From CBDDBH01 sp965225625 (lineage in GTDB: Bacteria; Pseudomonadota; Gammaproteobacteria; JADZEE01), in NCBI GenBank assembly GCA_965225625.1, contig CBDDBH010000034.1, positions 310,001 through 374,000 on the forward strand: 64,000 bases of DNA, read 5' to 3'. Below, in pieces: positions 55,804 to 64,000 of this stretch. The position numbers and the translations under genes were made by a program. The number at the start of each line of letters is the position of its first letter. Within the stretch, counting starts at the first letter, position 1. The notes under the pieces were generated by a model. The model was not told the DNA's origin. It saw nothing but the letters and a program-made list of their open reading frames with translations, and made no database searches.

Positions 55804-57406
55804 CAATAGATGATTTCTCGAAGGGTCCATCTAGCAGAATAGCAACCCCTGGAAAAACCGGAATGGGCATCGGCTTCTTGCTACCGTTGCAGCAAACGGC
55901 AATCGGACTGTTCTTATTCGGCATTAGGCTCTCTAACGAATATTTTGCGAATGCAGTTTGCTCAATCACCCTGATTCTCGTTTGCGAAGTGACACTGCGT
56001 CTCTGTGTTTTTTCCGAGATGTCATCGGAGTCGTAATGGATTGAAGCCGACCCGTGAGTTGCCGAGAGCACGGTGTCTAGTTGAAGTCTGGTTAATTGAC
56101 TTCCCGCGTAATCGATTGTGATGGGCTCCAGCGCAACGTTATATGCTGCGGGATCTAATCGAAAGGGTAGTGTTACGGAAAAGGTGCTGCCAATGCCTAT
56201 AGCGCTTTTTAATTGGATTTGTCCTCCAAATGCATTAACCAACTCTCCAACTATCGATAGACCTAGTCCCGCACCAGTTGATTGATGGCTCTCGTCAATT
56301 TGCGTAAACGGATGGAAAATTTTGTCTCTTTGAGAGGTTGGAATGCCGATTCCAGAGTCCTCTACCTTAAATATAAAGTGGACGGAACTATCTGAAAGCT
56401 TTTCGATATCTACTGACAGGCATATGAAACCGGACGGTGTGTATTTAATGGCATTGCCTAGAAGGTTCGATAATATTTGCTGGAGGCGCAATGCATCGCC
56501 GATAACATACGGTGGTGTTGACGCATTTATCTTTAACTGAGCCGTCAAGGAATTATTTTCTGCTCGTAGTTGGATAGTTTGGAAAATGCTTCCCAAAAGA
56601 GCGTAAATATTAAAGGCTTTGGGCTTAAGTTTTAATTTGTCTGCATCCGCCTTCGAAAAATCAAGCAAATTGTCTACCAACGTCATTAGTTCGTTGGCGG
56701 AGCGTGAAATTAGGGCGAGTCGTGACTGGGTTCCCGCAGTAGTCAGAGTTCGTTGCAGCATTTCTGTGGAGCCAATTATGGTAGTCAGTGGGGTACGAAT
56801 TTCGTGGCTCATGGATGCGAGAAATCGAGTTTTTGCTCTGTTGGCTGCTTCAGCTGATGAACGGGCGTTATGCAATAATTTCACTAATCGCCCGGCATAG
56901 ATTGAAAGCACCGTGAATCCCACCGTGTAACCAAGTGTGAGACTGCTGTATTCAGACCAAAATGGAGCGGAGTTAGCAAGAAAGAGTAATCCGAATACGC
57001 CAAGGACGAGTCCTAAGTACAGGTACTTGACACCGTAACGCACACCGTAGGCAAATGTTACCCAAACGTAGATCAGCAGCGAAAAAGAGAGAGATGGTCC
57101 TGCCGCGTATAGGCTTAGGGTTGGTGTGACGACGTCCAATAACATGCCCGAAATGCGGCGGGATGGACTGGCTCGTAAGTCGATAAGACTCCAAACGAGC
57201 AAAATGAAGGTTAACGCAACGGAGGCATTGCACATTGGCACTACAGGGACTAGTGCAATTAAAGGATCTGCAAAATAGATGACCGGAAAGTACAGCGTTA
57301 AGTATGCACAGCAACGAACGAAAGCCTGTTCTGCTTCGGTGTCGTTCCGCTGTTTAGCGCGTTTTAGAACTAGAGATACTAAGTTGAAGATCACTGTAAC
57401 GTTCAC
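55601..57406 (-). CDS. RpfC-like membrane histidine kinase (receiver part detached)
   Basis: 601-residue sensor kinase. The N-terminus (residues 25-180) has about six hydrophobic helices and no large periplasmic loop, as in the RpfC family that senses diffusible signal factor fatty acids. The HisKA domain has SMSHEIRTPLTTIIGSTEML near 205 and the HATPase domain has NLLGNAIKYTPSG, EDSGIGIPTSQRD and GAGLGLSIVGELV. The last 150 residues form a weak pseudo-receiver segment. The tail after SEHQTIFSIL is encoded by the aberrant repeat. It is third in an ACP-ketosynthase-kinase operon, 10 bases after the ketosynthase gene. Confidence 0.8.
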   Translation of the reverse strand: MNVTVIFNLVSLVLKRAKQRNDTEAEQAFVRCCAYLTLYFPVIYFADPLIALVPVVPMCNASVALTFILLVWSLIDLRASPSRRISGMLLDVVTPTLSLYAAGPSLSFSLLIYVWVTFAYGVRYGVKYLYLGLVLGVFGLLFLANSAPFWSEYSSLTLGYTVGFTVLSIYAGRLVKLLHNARSSAEAANRAKTRFLASMSHEIRTPLTTIIGSTEMLQRTLTTAGTQSRLALISRSANELMTLVDNLLDFSKADADKLKLKPKAFNIYALLGSIFQTIQLRAENNSLTAQLKINASTPPYVIGDALRLQQILSNLLGNAIKYTPSGFICLSVDIEKLSDSSVHFIFKVEDSGIGIPTSQRDKIFHPFTQIDESHQSTGAGLGLSIVGELVNAFGGQIQLKSAIGIGSTFSVTLPFRLDPAAYNVALEPITIDYAGSQLTRLQLDTVLSATHGSASIHYDSDDISEKTQRRSVTSQTRIRVIEQTAFAKYSLESLMPNKNSPIAVCCNGSKKPMPIPVFPGVAILLDGPFEKSSIENMILFFQIYSHNQNSDIAPIRNSEHQTIFSILVARALTIGYSRVGFKHDSLSAVPNKIFSPLIRTV

Positions 57407-57416
57407 CGTCCATAGT

Positions 57417-58757
57417 TTATGCGCGCGTTAGTATCAGTCCCGCGTTGTGTCCTCCAAAACCAAACGAATGCGTCATCGCGACTTCAATTGATGCTTTTTT
57501 CGATGACCGAACAAAACGCAGAGGGGAAATTGGATTATCAAGGTTAGCGCAGGGGTGCATTCGTTGTTCCACTAGGCTATTCACCGTGACCACAGTTTCA
57601 AATGCACCACTTGCACCGATGGAATGCCCAATTATTCCCTTTGTCGAATTTACGTAAGGTATGTCACCGAATAATTCAGTTAGCAGTGCTCCCTCGTGCT
57701 TATCATTTGTCTCGGTACCCGTCCCGTGGGCATTTATGTAGTCGACTTCGGCTGCAGCTAAATCAGCATCTCGGAGTGCGACTTGGATCATTCTTCGCAT
57801 TTGGACGTGATCCTCCGTTAACGCCATCATTGAATGCGCGTCACAGGTCTCGCCATAACCGATGACTTCGGCCAAAATACGGTGGCCATTTGCCCTTGCG
57901 CTTTGAAGAGATTCCAGTACGACAGCAGCAGCTCCGCCTTGGCTTATTAAAAATCCACTTCGCTGAGCATCGAATGGCCGATTTGCTCGGCCTGGCGGGT
58001 CGCAGGATTGGACCAGAGTGCGCGAGATATCGAAGCTCATCACAAGGCCTCCCAGCCGGTCGGAAAAAAATTCAGCCCCGCCTGCAACTGCAATATCCGC
58101 CTCACTATTTTGAATTGCACGGTATGCTTGGCCAATTGCAACAGTGCCCGAAGCACATGCCTGGCAAAATGTATGCGATGGCCCATTTAAGCGAAACTTA
58201 ATGCTAACGGATGCCGCGGCCGTGTTAGGCATTGTGCGCGGGACTACAAACGGATTAATTCGATGGGCCCACCTGGAGTCTTCAACAAGAGTCGCCAGAT
58301 TGTGATCATCCGCAGTGACTTTTTCAAGGGATGAACGAGCATGGCCGAGCACGTGTGTGACATATTGGTCACACAACGACGTAGAACCTCCAACTCCAGT
58401 TCCGAAATATACGCCAATACGTTCCGGGTCGACGTCTTCCAACTCATACGTGTTTGCGTGGTGCTCGGCAGGTCTCAGAACAAACCCGGCATGGTCCAGT
58501 GCTTCCCGGCTGCTCGCAATCGCTAGAAGAGATATTGGGTCTCGCTGAAGGATTTCCAGTTTGCTAAAGCCAAGACTAGCGTAATCAATAAAGGGTAACG
58601 GCGCCCAAATAGTTGAGCGGAACTTATGGTAGGTGCGCCAACGAGAAGGAATTGGACTTACTACGCTCTCTCCAAGTAAACATCCGTCCCATAACGCCTT
58701 GCAGCTGAGGCCGAGTGGGCTTATTGCCCCAAGGCCCGTGATGACGACGCGATTCAT
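57417..58757 (-). CDS. Beta-ketoacyl-ACP synthase (FabF-like) of the DSF-type locus
   Basis: 446-residue condensing enzyme. It starts MNRVVITGLGAISPLGLSCK and has the complete Cys-His-His triad: Cys in FCQACASGTVAIGQA, His in NAHGTGTETND and His in GIIGHSIGASGAFETV. FabF-type enzymes extend acyl-ACP with malonyl-ACP. Its start overlaps the stop of the ACP gene (ATGA) and a kinase gene follows. It is therefore probably dedicated to the product of this operon rather than bulk fatty acid synthesis. Substrate chain length cannot be read from the sequence. A Ser/Asp-rich insertion around residues 125-145 differs from housekeeping FabF. Confidence 0.88.
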   Translation of the reverse strand: MNRVVITGLGAISPLGLSCKALWDGCLLGESVVSPIPSRWRTYHKFRSTIWAPLPFIDYASLGFSKLEILQRDPISLLAIASSREALDHAGFVLRPAEHHANTYELEDVDPERIGVYFGTGVGGSTSLCDQYVTHVLGHARSSLEKVTADDHNLATLVEDSRWAHRINPFVVPRTMPNTAAASVSIKFRLNGPSHTFCQACASGTVAIGQAYRAIQNSEADIAVAGGAEFFSDRLGGLVMSFDISRTLVQSCDPPGRANRPFDAQRSGFLISQGGAAAVVLESLQSARANGHRILAEVIGYGETCDAHSMMALTEDHVQMRRMIQVALRDADLAAAEVDYINAHGTGTETNDKHEGALLTELFGDIPYVNSTKGIIGHSIGASGAFETVVTVNSLVEQRMHPCANLDNPISPLRFVRSSKKASIEVAMTHSFGFGGHNAGLILTRA

Positions 58758-59029
58758 TCCGAATTACGTTGGAGTCGCTCGATAAAGAGTTTGACATCGT
58801 TCACTGTATGCAACTCAGTGAGTTCGTCAGGCTCTATCTCTAGCTCAGGGTGCTGTTCCCTAAGCTCGTCTTCGAGAAAAATTGCTAGAGAAACAAGGTC
58901 CATGGAATCAGCATGCAAGTCCTCTCGAAGGTCGGCCTCGGGGACTATCTTAGCTCGATCCACTCCGAGACCGAGTGCGAGCGCCTCAACTACCTGGAGG
59001 TACGTTGTGGAATAAGACTGGTCATTCAT
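58754..59029 (-). CDS. Acyl carrier protein of the DSF-type locus
   Basis: Acidic protein of 91 residues with the phosphopantetheine attachment serine in LHADSMDLVSLAIFLEDE and a typical four-helix ACP profile (VVEALALGLGVDRAKIVPEA before it; ELTELHTVNDVKLFIERL after). The frame is open to 59176, but ATG at 59029 (MNDQSYSTTYLQVVEAL) gives normal ACP length. It is the first gene of the operon with the ketosynthase and RpfC-like kinase, divergent from rpfF. It could hold the acyl chain that RpfF dehydrates and releases. Confidence 0.85.
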   Translation of the reverse strand: MNDQSYSTTYLQVVEALALGLGVDRAKIVPEADLREDLHADSMDLVSLAIFLEDELREQHPELEIEPDELTELHTVNDVKLFIERLQRNSE

Positions 59030-59982
59030 GAGGTTAGGGAGTACTTTAAAGGTAAGGTCGGCTATCGTGGGTAGGAAGTATTGCCCATTTTCTTGGATTA
59101 AGAAATAGCTGTGCAAAGCATCCTCGTTAGATCGGCCTAACAAAATAATAGAGCACATTGAGAAGGAGGACGACATGTCTGCAGCAACCCTTAGAGAAAT
59201 ACTACCACCCGAGCACTATCAAGATGCCACTGCTAATCCGCAGTGGAGCCTACCCACCACTGAGTATCGCTATACACGTACTGAAGTCGATTTTAGACAG
59301 CGCGCTATCTGGTGTGAACTGAGAGAGGATGCTCCAGCCTGGTTTACACGGGAAATGTTAGAGGAATTACGCATGTTGCAGCACCGCGTAAGGATCTCTC
59401 AAGAAACAGAGAGCGGAGTCAGCGAAGTTGAAACTCGCTTTCAAGTGTTGTGTTCAGCTAGACCTGGTGTTTTTTCGTACGGCGGAGATTTGCGATTGTT
59501 TGCGTCGCTAATACGTCGGCGAGATCGCAATGGGCTTGCGGCTTACGCTAAGTTGGCGGCAGAAGTTGTTTGCGAGTCCGCAAATAGTCGTCAAAATGGA
59601 ATAACGACTATTGCGGTCGTCGAAGGTACGGCGTTCGGCGGCGGTGTTGAAGCTGCGTTGGCAGCAGATTTCGTGATAGCAGAGCGAGGTGTGGATTTTG
59701 GGTTTCCAGAAATACGTTTCAACTTGTTTCCTGGAATGGGAGCGTATCAACTACTGTCACGCCGCATTCCGAAACCTCGAGCAGAAGAGATAATATTAAG
59801 CGGTTCCGTGTATAAAGCTGAGGAACTGCATGAGTTAGGTGTGATCGACGTTTTGGTTGAACCAGGAGAGGCGCGTCAGGCCGCAATGGATTACAGAGGT
59901 GGACCCCACCGGTTGGACAGAGATTTTGATCTGATAAGTGAAATCTTCTGATTTAGAATTCTCAATAGAGAAGGAGCAGAAG

Positions 59983-60273
59983 ATGATGCGAAGAAAACGA
60001 AGAAACCATTCCCCGGCGTTCAAGGCCAAGGTAGCGCTGGCCGCCATTGTCGGTGATCGGACGTTGGCGGAATTAGCCGAGCAGTTCGATGTGCATCCCA
60101 ATCAGATCCAAGACTGGAAGAAGCAGTTGCTCAATGGTGCAGAGAATGTGTTTGGCGCTCACGCGGTGGAAGCCGAACACAGCGAGGGCGAAAAGCAGAA
60201 ACTCCATGCCAAGATAGGCCAGTTGTCGATGGAGAACGATTTTTTATCGCAAGCGCTCGGTCGCGGCCGATGA
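59983..60273 (+). CDS. IS3 OrfA (helix-turn-helix), copy 2
   Basis: 96 residues, differing from copy 1 at the second codon (MMRRKRR against MTRRKRR). It has the N-terminal helix-turn-helix KVALAAIVGDRTLAELAEQF and the C-terminal zipper segment. The stop overlaps orfB by four bases. Confidence 0.92.
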   Translation: MMRRKRRNHSPAFKAKVALAAIVGDRTLAELAEQFDVHPNQIQDWKKQLLNGAENVFGAHAVEAEHSEGEKQKLHAKIGQLSMENDFLSQALGRGR

Positions 60274-61115
60274 GTGAGCGCAAAAGCAGGGTCAAGGCAG
60301 GTAGTCAGCTGACGGTGGTGAGGCGTTGTGAGCTGTTGGATGTCGCGCGTTCCACAGCGTACTACGAAGCGCCAGCGGTTTCAGACGATGACTTGTTGCT
60401 CATGCGGCTGATTGATGAGATCCATTTGCGATTACCGTTTTATGGGAGTCGTCGTATGAGAGACGAGCTGGAAGATCAGGGCCACTGGGTGAATCGTAAG
60501 CGGGTGCAACGGTTGATGCGACAGATGGGCTTGAGGGCGCTGTACCCCAAGCCACGTACGAGCCGCCCCGGGCAAGGACACAAGATTTATCCGTACTTGC
60601 TCCAGGGACTATCCATTGAACGACCCAACCAGGTGTGGGCAACCGATATTTGTTATATCCCGATGGCCAAGGGGTCCATGTATCTGGTTGCGATCATGGA
60701 CTGGGCGACCCGCCGGGTCTTATCGTGGCGTGTGTCGAACACGATGGACAGCGAGTTTTGTGTCGAGGCGCTTGAGGAGGCGTTGCAGCGCTACGGTGCG
60801 CCGGAGATATTCAACACCGACCAGGGTGCGCAATTCACCGCCGAGGCCTTCACGCGTGTGCTTAAAGACCATGGGATTGCGATCAGCATGGACGGCAAGG
60901 GCCGCTGGGTGGACAACGTGTTTGTGGAGCGGTTGTGGCGCAGCGTCAAATACGAAGACGTTTATCTACACGCCTACGAGGCACCGGCGGCGCTGCGTGC
61001 TGGGCTTGCTCGCTATTTTAAATTCTATAATGGACAGCGACGACATAGTGCATTGGGACGGCGCACCCCGGACTCCGTGTATTTTGTGGCAGAAAATCTA
61101 CCCGCGGCCGCCTAA
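60270..61115 (+). CDS. IS3 transposase OrfB, intact
   Basis: 281-residue integrase-core transposase. The HTH_21 region (LPFYGSRRMRDELEDQGHWV) precedes the DDE residues in VWATDICYIPMAKG, FNTDQGAQFTAEAF and VFVERLWRSVKYEDVYLHAY. OrfA and OrfB overlap in an ATGA context. Production of an OrfAB fusion by frameshifting is known in the family but no clear slippery A-run is seen at the junction. Confidence 0.94.
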   Translation: MSERKSRVKAGSQLTVVRRCELLDVARSTAYYEAPAVSDDDLLLMRLIDEIHLRLPFYGSRRMRDELEDQGHWVNRKRVQRLMRQMGLRALYPKPRTSRPGQGHKIYPYLLQGLSIERPNQVWATDICYIPMAKGSMYLVAIMDWATRRVLSWRVSNTMDSEFCVEALEEALQRYGAPEIFNTDQGAQFTAEAFTRVLKDHGIAISMDGKGRWVDNVFVERLWRSVKYEDVYLHAYEAPAALRAGLARYFKFYNGQRRHSALGRRTPDSVYFVAENLPAAA

Positions 61116-61368
61116 AACTCAGGTGAAGATTTCACTTAAGCTACTGTCCAATTTTTGGGGTCCACTTCTTACGTCGCGAGAGGCTGCGCACAAATTCGGG
61201 GACGCAACGCGTTTTCAAAGGTTGTAGGAATTTGTCGTGAGATAAACCGCGACGAAATTTTCCGTGTAGCCGATATCTGGGTGGATACCGCGATGGAGCT
61301 TGAAGAGCGAGACCTTCGGATAATGGATTTTTTATCACGCACTCAGGATGAGCGGCATCAGGAGGTGG

Positions 61369-63900
61369 TTAACTAGCGTTTTGTGAATTTGTCTCTGTAA
61401 TGAGGAATTTGCTAAATTCCTCTCGTGTTTTTTGGATATCTTCACGCAACAACGCTAGTAAGCGTCGGCCATCGCGTTTTAGTCGGAGCGGGTCAACATT
61501 ACTTAGGCCTGAGACGCGAGACGCGATGGCCGGCGCACCAATAGCTCGCGCTGCACCTTTTATGGCGTGAGCAGACTCATTGACCACTTCAAAGTCTCCA
61601 GTGTTCAACCCCTTGTCTATTTCGGTGCAACCAGCAGTTACGTCTGAGAGGAAGCCATCAAAAAGAAGTGGCAGAAACTGAGGGTCCTCGCTCAAGGTTA
61701 CGAGTTCGCGAATCGCGTTTTCGTCTAAAATCGGACTTCCATCGACTGCTCGCAGATGTGTACGATTATCACTAGGTGGTGTGGGCTGTTCGGAATTCCC
61801 TTCAACCGATTCGTGGATAATTGCGAGAAGCTCCGCGGGTCGGATTGGTTTGGACACAAAGCGCGTGATTCCAGCCTTTTTAGCTTGGTCACGGGCGCTC
61901 TGCGAAGTATCGGCCGTTACAAGAATTATCGGAAGATCCCGATGTTCTGGAGAAAAACGGCAGATCTCCGCGACTTCAGTACCCGTCATTTCTGGCATGT
62001 GCATGTCGAACAAGCAGATGTCGAACGTTCGTGAATTTAGCATTTCCAATGCCTGCGGCCCGGTCGAAACGATTGTCACCTGATGGCCAGCGCGCTCGAC
62101 TGTCATTCTTATTACTGCTTGATTTGTTTCATTGTCCTCAGCGAGTAGAACATTTAGGGGACGGCCGTCCGTTTTGATTTCTTTCGGCGGACCTTGACGA
62201 GTAGTGGAAAATGCATGTGCTATATGAAGGGCGTTTGCAAGCAGTTGGCGATTTGGCCAGCTACGAAGCGCACTAATCGCATGTCGAGTTAGACTTGAGT
62301 TCATCCCAATTGTGACCAAAGGCAAGCTACTCGCACCGATTATCCCGATTACAGCGTTTGCACGTGCTTCGTGTTCGTCATTTGAAGTATTTGCAACGAG
62401 AATGACTGAATCTCTTGAGTCCGAATCGTCCAGAATATGAGGTAATTCCTGGTAGCAGGGTTCTGGCTTACATACAATGCCCAATTGTGAGCATTCGTTC
62501 TGGAACGCGTCTGAAGACAATCCGAATCCAATAGGCACAACTGTTATTTCCTTAAGCGGTATCGAACGATCTTCGGCGGGTAGGCGCTTTAGTGGGATCT
62601 GCAATTCGAATTTGGTTCCTACATGTTGTTCCGAGGTTACTGTTAGGCCGCCACTCAGTAGCTCAGTGAGTTGCACAGCGATTGATAGTCCGAGACCGGT
62701 GCCCCCATATCGGCGAGATACCCCGCCATCTGCCTGAGCAAAAGGGTCGAACACGCGTTGTATTTTGTCCGGCGGTATCCCGATACCGGTATCTTCAATT
62801 TCAAATGCCAGCGTCTGTGTCGTAAACGTGGATTCTCGAACCTGAACCCGAAGTGCGACATGTCCGATTTCTGTAAATTTAACGGCATTTGCGCACAGAT
62901 TGACGAGAATTTGGCGAACGTGTTCTGCAGACCCGACAATCTGTAGATCGATTTCTGGGTCAATGAAAACGGTGAATTCGAGGGGCTTCGAATGTACTTG
63001 CGGATGAATTACATCGTATACCTCCCGAATCAAGCTCGTGACAAAAAACGGCTCTTCAATGCGGTGCATTTCACCTGCAGCTAGCTTGGTAACATCGAGA
63101 ATGCGATTTACCAACGTAAGCTGAGTTGCAGCAGAAGATTGGATCATCGCCAACAGTCGATGTTGGTTTGTGTCTAAACCTTCTAGAGCAAGTAGATCAG
63201 CAACAGCAATTACCCCATTTAGGGGCGTTCGCAATTCGTGATTTACGGTCGCAATAAATTCAGTTTTCGCTCTGTTGGCTTCCTCCAGTGCATTTAGTGT
63301 TTCTCGTTGCTTTGTTAGCAGTCCACCTACATAAGCCGGAACGACCAATAGTCCAAGGGTAAGGCCTATGGGTGTTGCCATGTTATTTGGGAAGTCCCAC
63401 GCGTTTGAGGCGAACGCGACAGCGCAGAATGAGACTGCTGACAGTGCGGCGGATCCATACAGATACGGATTGCCAAATCGAATTCCGTTACCTAGCGTGA
63501 CCCATAAAAAAACTGGAAACAAAGGAGCACCTACTAACTCTCCCAAGTACATTCCGTAGCTTAGGCCGACTATATCGCTAAATACACACACAATGCGGTG
63601 TGGTGTGCGCGACGGTTCAAGGCGAGGGGACCGATGAAGCGTGAAGGCCCAAAGTAATAAGAAAAGACTCCAACCAACATAGGCTATTGCAAACTGGAAG
63701 TAATCTTTGCTAAACGGATTCTCTGATAGCGTTAACCACGTGTAGCTGCCTGTATAAGTAACTACGCAGGAGATGACTGCAAGTCGGACGATTGCTTGAT
63801 TTCGCTCATCTGGGGTCAGAAAGACCCTGGACTTAGATTTAGCAGGGCGAGCGCCGGTCTGTGGCGTACGCGCATCAACTACGACGTATTGGTTTTCCAT
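61369..63900 (-). CDS. rpfC: RpfC-like hybrid histidine kinase with receiver and HPt domains
   Basis: 843-residue inner-membrane hybrid kinase. The N-terminus has about five to six hydrophobic helices (residues 40-205) without a periplasmic domain, as in RpfC. Then come HisKA with ATVNHELRTPLNGVIAVADL, HATPase with NLCANAVKFTEIGH and GGTGLGLSIAVQLTELL, a degenerate receiver-like segment (about 455-570), and a true receiver with LLAEDNETNQAV, phospho-acceptor in LFDMHMPEMTG and Lys in FVSKPIRPAEL. The C-terminal HPt has its His in ESAHAIKGAARAIGAPAIAS. It converges on rpfF with an 8-base overlap. It is the intact counterpart of the split kinase at 54.7-57.4 kb; an RpfG partner is not in the window. 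Confidence 0.88.
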   Translation of the reverse strand: MENQYVVVDARTPQTGARPAKSKSRVFLTPDERNQAIVRLAVISCVVTYTGSYTWLTLSENPFSKDYFQFAIAYVGWSLFLLLWAFTLHRSPRLEPSRTPHRIVCVFSDIVGLSYGMYLGELVGAPLFPVFLWVTLGNGIRFGNPYLYGSAALSAVSFCAVAFASNAWDFPNNMATPIGLTLGLLVVPAYVGGLLTKQRETLNALEEANRAKTEFIATVNHELRTPLNGVIAVADLLALEGLDTNQHRLLAMIQSSAATQLTLVNRILDVTKLAAGEMHRIEEPFFVTSLIREVYDVIHPQVHSKPLEFTVFIDPEIDLQIVGSAEHVRQILVNLCANAVKFTEIGHVALRVQVRESTFTTQTLAFEIEDTGIGIPPDKIQRVFDPFAQADGGVSRRYGGTGLGLSIAVQLTELLSGGLTVTSEQHVGTKFELQIPLKRLPAEDRSIPLKEITVVPIGFGLSSDAFQNECSQLGIVCKPEPCYQELPHILDDSDSRDSVILVANTSNDEHEARANAVIGIIGASSLPLVTIGMNSSLTRHAISALRSWPNRQLLANALHIAHAFSTTRQGPPKEIKTDGRPLNVLLAEDNETNQAVIRMTVERAGHQVTIVSTGPQALEMLNSRTFDICLFDMHMPEMTGTEVAEICRFSPEHRDLPIILVTADTSQSARDQAKKAGITRFVSKPIRPAELLAIIHESVEGNSEQPTPPSDNRTHLRAVDGSPILDENAIRELVTLSEDPQFLPLLFDGFLSDVTAGCTEIDKGLNTGDFEVVNESAHAIKGAARAIGAPAIASRVSGLSNVDPLRLKRDGRRLLALLREDIQKTREEFSKFLITETNSQNAS

Positions 63901-64000
63901 ATGTGTCTCGATTTAACCAGACCATAAGGCATTCCCTATTAAGATCTGCAGCGATAGGTGTCTATACCAGTTTGGACGCCTACCCTAAATCTTTGGACGT

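Larger units (their letters stand above)
59895..61169 (+). mobile_element. IS3-family insertion sequence, copy 2 (intact)
   Basis: A 1275-bp element with ends AGAGGTGGACCCC and the complement of AGAAGTGGACCCC. The 3-bp target duplication is TAC (59892-59894 and 61170-61172). It carries intact orfA and orfB, and is the probable active relative of the defective copy at 16930-18205, which lies in the opposite orientation. Confidence 0.94.
59175..61376 (+). pseudogene. rpfF: DSF synthase RpfF interrupted by an IS3 element
   Basis: Crotonase-fold enzyme that in Xanthomonas and relatives converts 3-hydroxyacyl-ACP to a cis-2-unsaturated fatty acid signal. The N-terminal part (59175-59894, 240 codons) has the oxyanion and catalytic regions: VEGTAFGGGVEAALAADFVI with the first Glu and DFGFPEIRFNLFPGMGAYQL with the second. 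The IS lies after AAMDY. The remainder (61173-61376) reads VARGCAQIRGRNAFSKVV, then FRVADIWVDTAMELEERDLR. Joining at the 3-bp duplication restores 308 codons including stop. The truncated product that is now encoded ends inside the IS. The ribosome-binding site GAAGGAGGA is strong. Confidence 0.9.

Overview
The window looks like a chromosome segment of a gammaproteobacterium. The block thrS-infC-rpmI-rplT-pheS-pheT-ihfA-merR-tRNA-Pro has the classical gammaproteobacterial order. It is accompanied by a wbpV/wbpL/wbpM-type O-antigen cluster, glmS next to a GlrR-type sigma-54 activator, a PEP-CTERM/exosortase remnant, a lanthanide-type XoxF methanol dehydrogenase and an RpfF/RpfC (DSF-type) signalling locus. 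Six insertion sequences of five kinds (IS66, two copies of one IS3-family element, two different IS1182-like elements, IS256) and several gene fragments show a genome that is rearranging and losing genes.

Layout. 0.1-10.5 kb: a same-strand surface-polysaccharide operon (methyltransferase, asparagine synthase, glycosyltransferase, ManC, WbpV-like, WbpL-like and WbpM-like proteins, GalU), flanked by two copies of a palindromic repeat. 10.9-13.1 kb: nadE with a 3' frameshift, facing a KdsC/NeuA-type HAD phosphatase gene that contains 31 consecutive G. 13.5-29 kb: an accessory region with an IS66 element, a GT39 gene split by an IS3 element, a GT2-GtrA glycosyltransferase, and a decayed PEP-CTERM neighbourhood. 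That neighbourhood holds one PEP-CTERM protein with a sigma-54 promoter, PrsT, and fragments of exosortase and a CapK-like ligase. A truncated Fic protein, another membrane glycosyltransferase and an FkbM fragment follow. The region ends at the 3' end of tRNA-Asn. 29.2-43 kb: core genes (uvrB, tRNA-Val, thrS to merR, tRNA-Pro, glmS) with an IS1182-like element sitting in the loop of a REP-like palindrome. 43-49.7 kb: a putative sigma-54-dependent small RNA, glrR, an HPt gene cut by a second IS1182-like element, then a 5'-truncated gspK with gspL-M-N. 49.9-53.1 kb: xoxF, pseudoazurin, xoxJ. 53.2-54.6 kb: IS256. 54.7-63.9 kb: an RpfF/RpfC locus with its own acyl carrier protein and ketosynthase.

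Main points of interest. (1) Between glmS and glrR lies a sigma-54 promoter with an upstream IHF-like site and a roughly 56-nt transcript made of two hairpins. Its loop and linker are complementary to the ribosome-binding sites of glrR and glmS respectively, which suggests a compact counterpart of the enterobacterial GlrR-GlmY/Z-GlmS circuit. (2) The DSF-type locus carries a dedicated ACP and FabF-like ketosynthase in an operon with an RpfC-like kinase, divergent from rpfF. RpfF is interrupted by the IS3 element, and removing the element plus one 3-bp target duplication restores a 307-codon frame. (3) The same IS3 element splits the GT39 gene, which is restored in the same way. (4) The xoxF-pseudoazurin junction holds a perfect 14-bp inverted repeat that buries the pseudoazurin start codon. 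All functional statements come from reading motifs and gene order; no database search was run.
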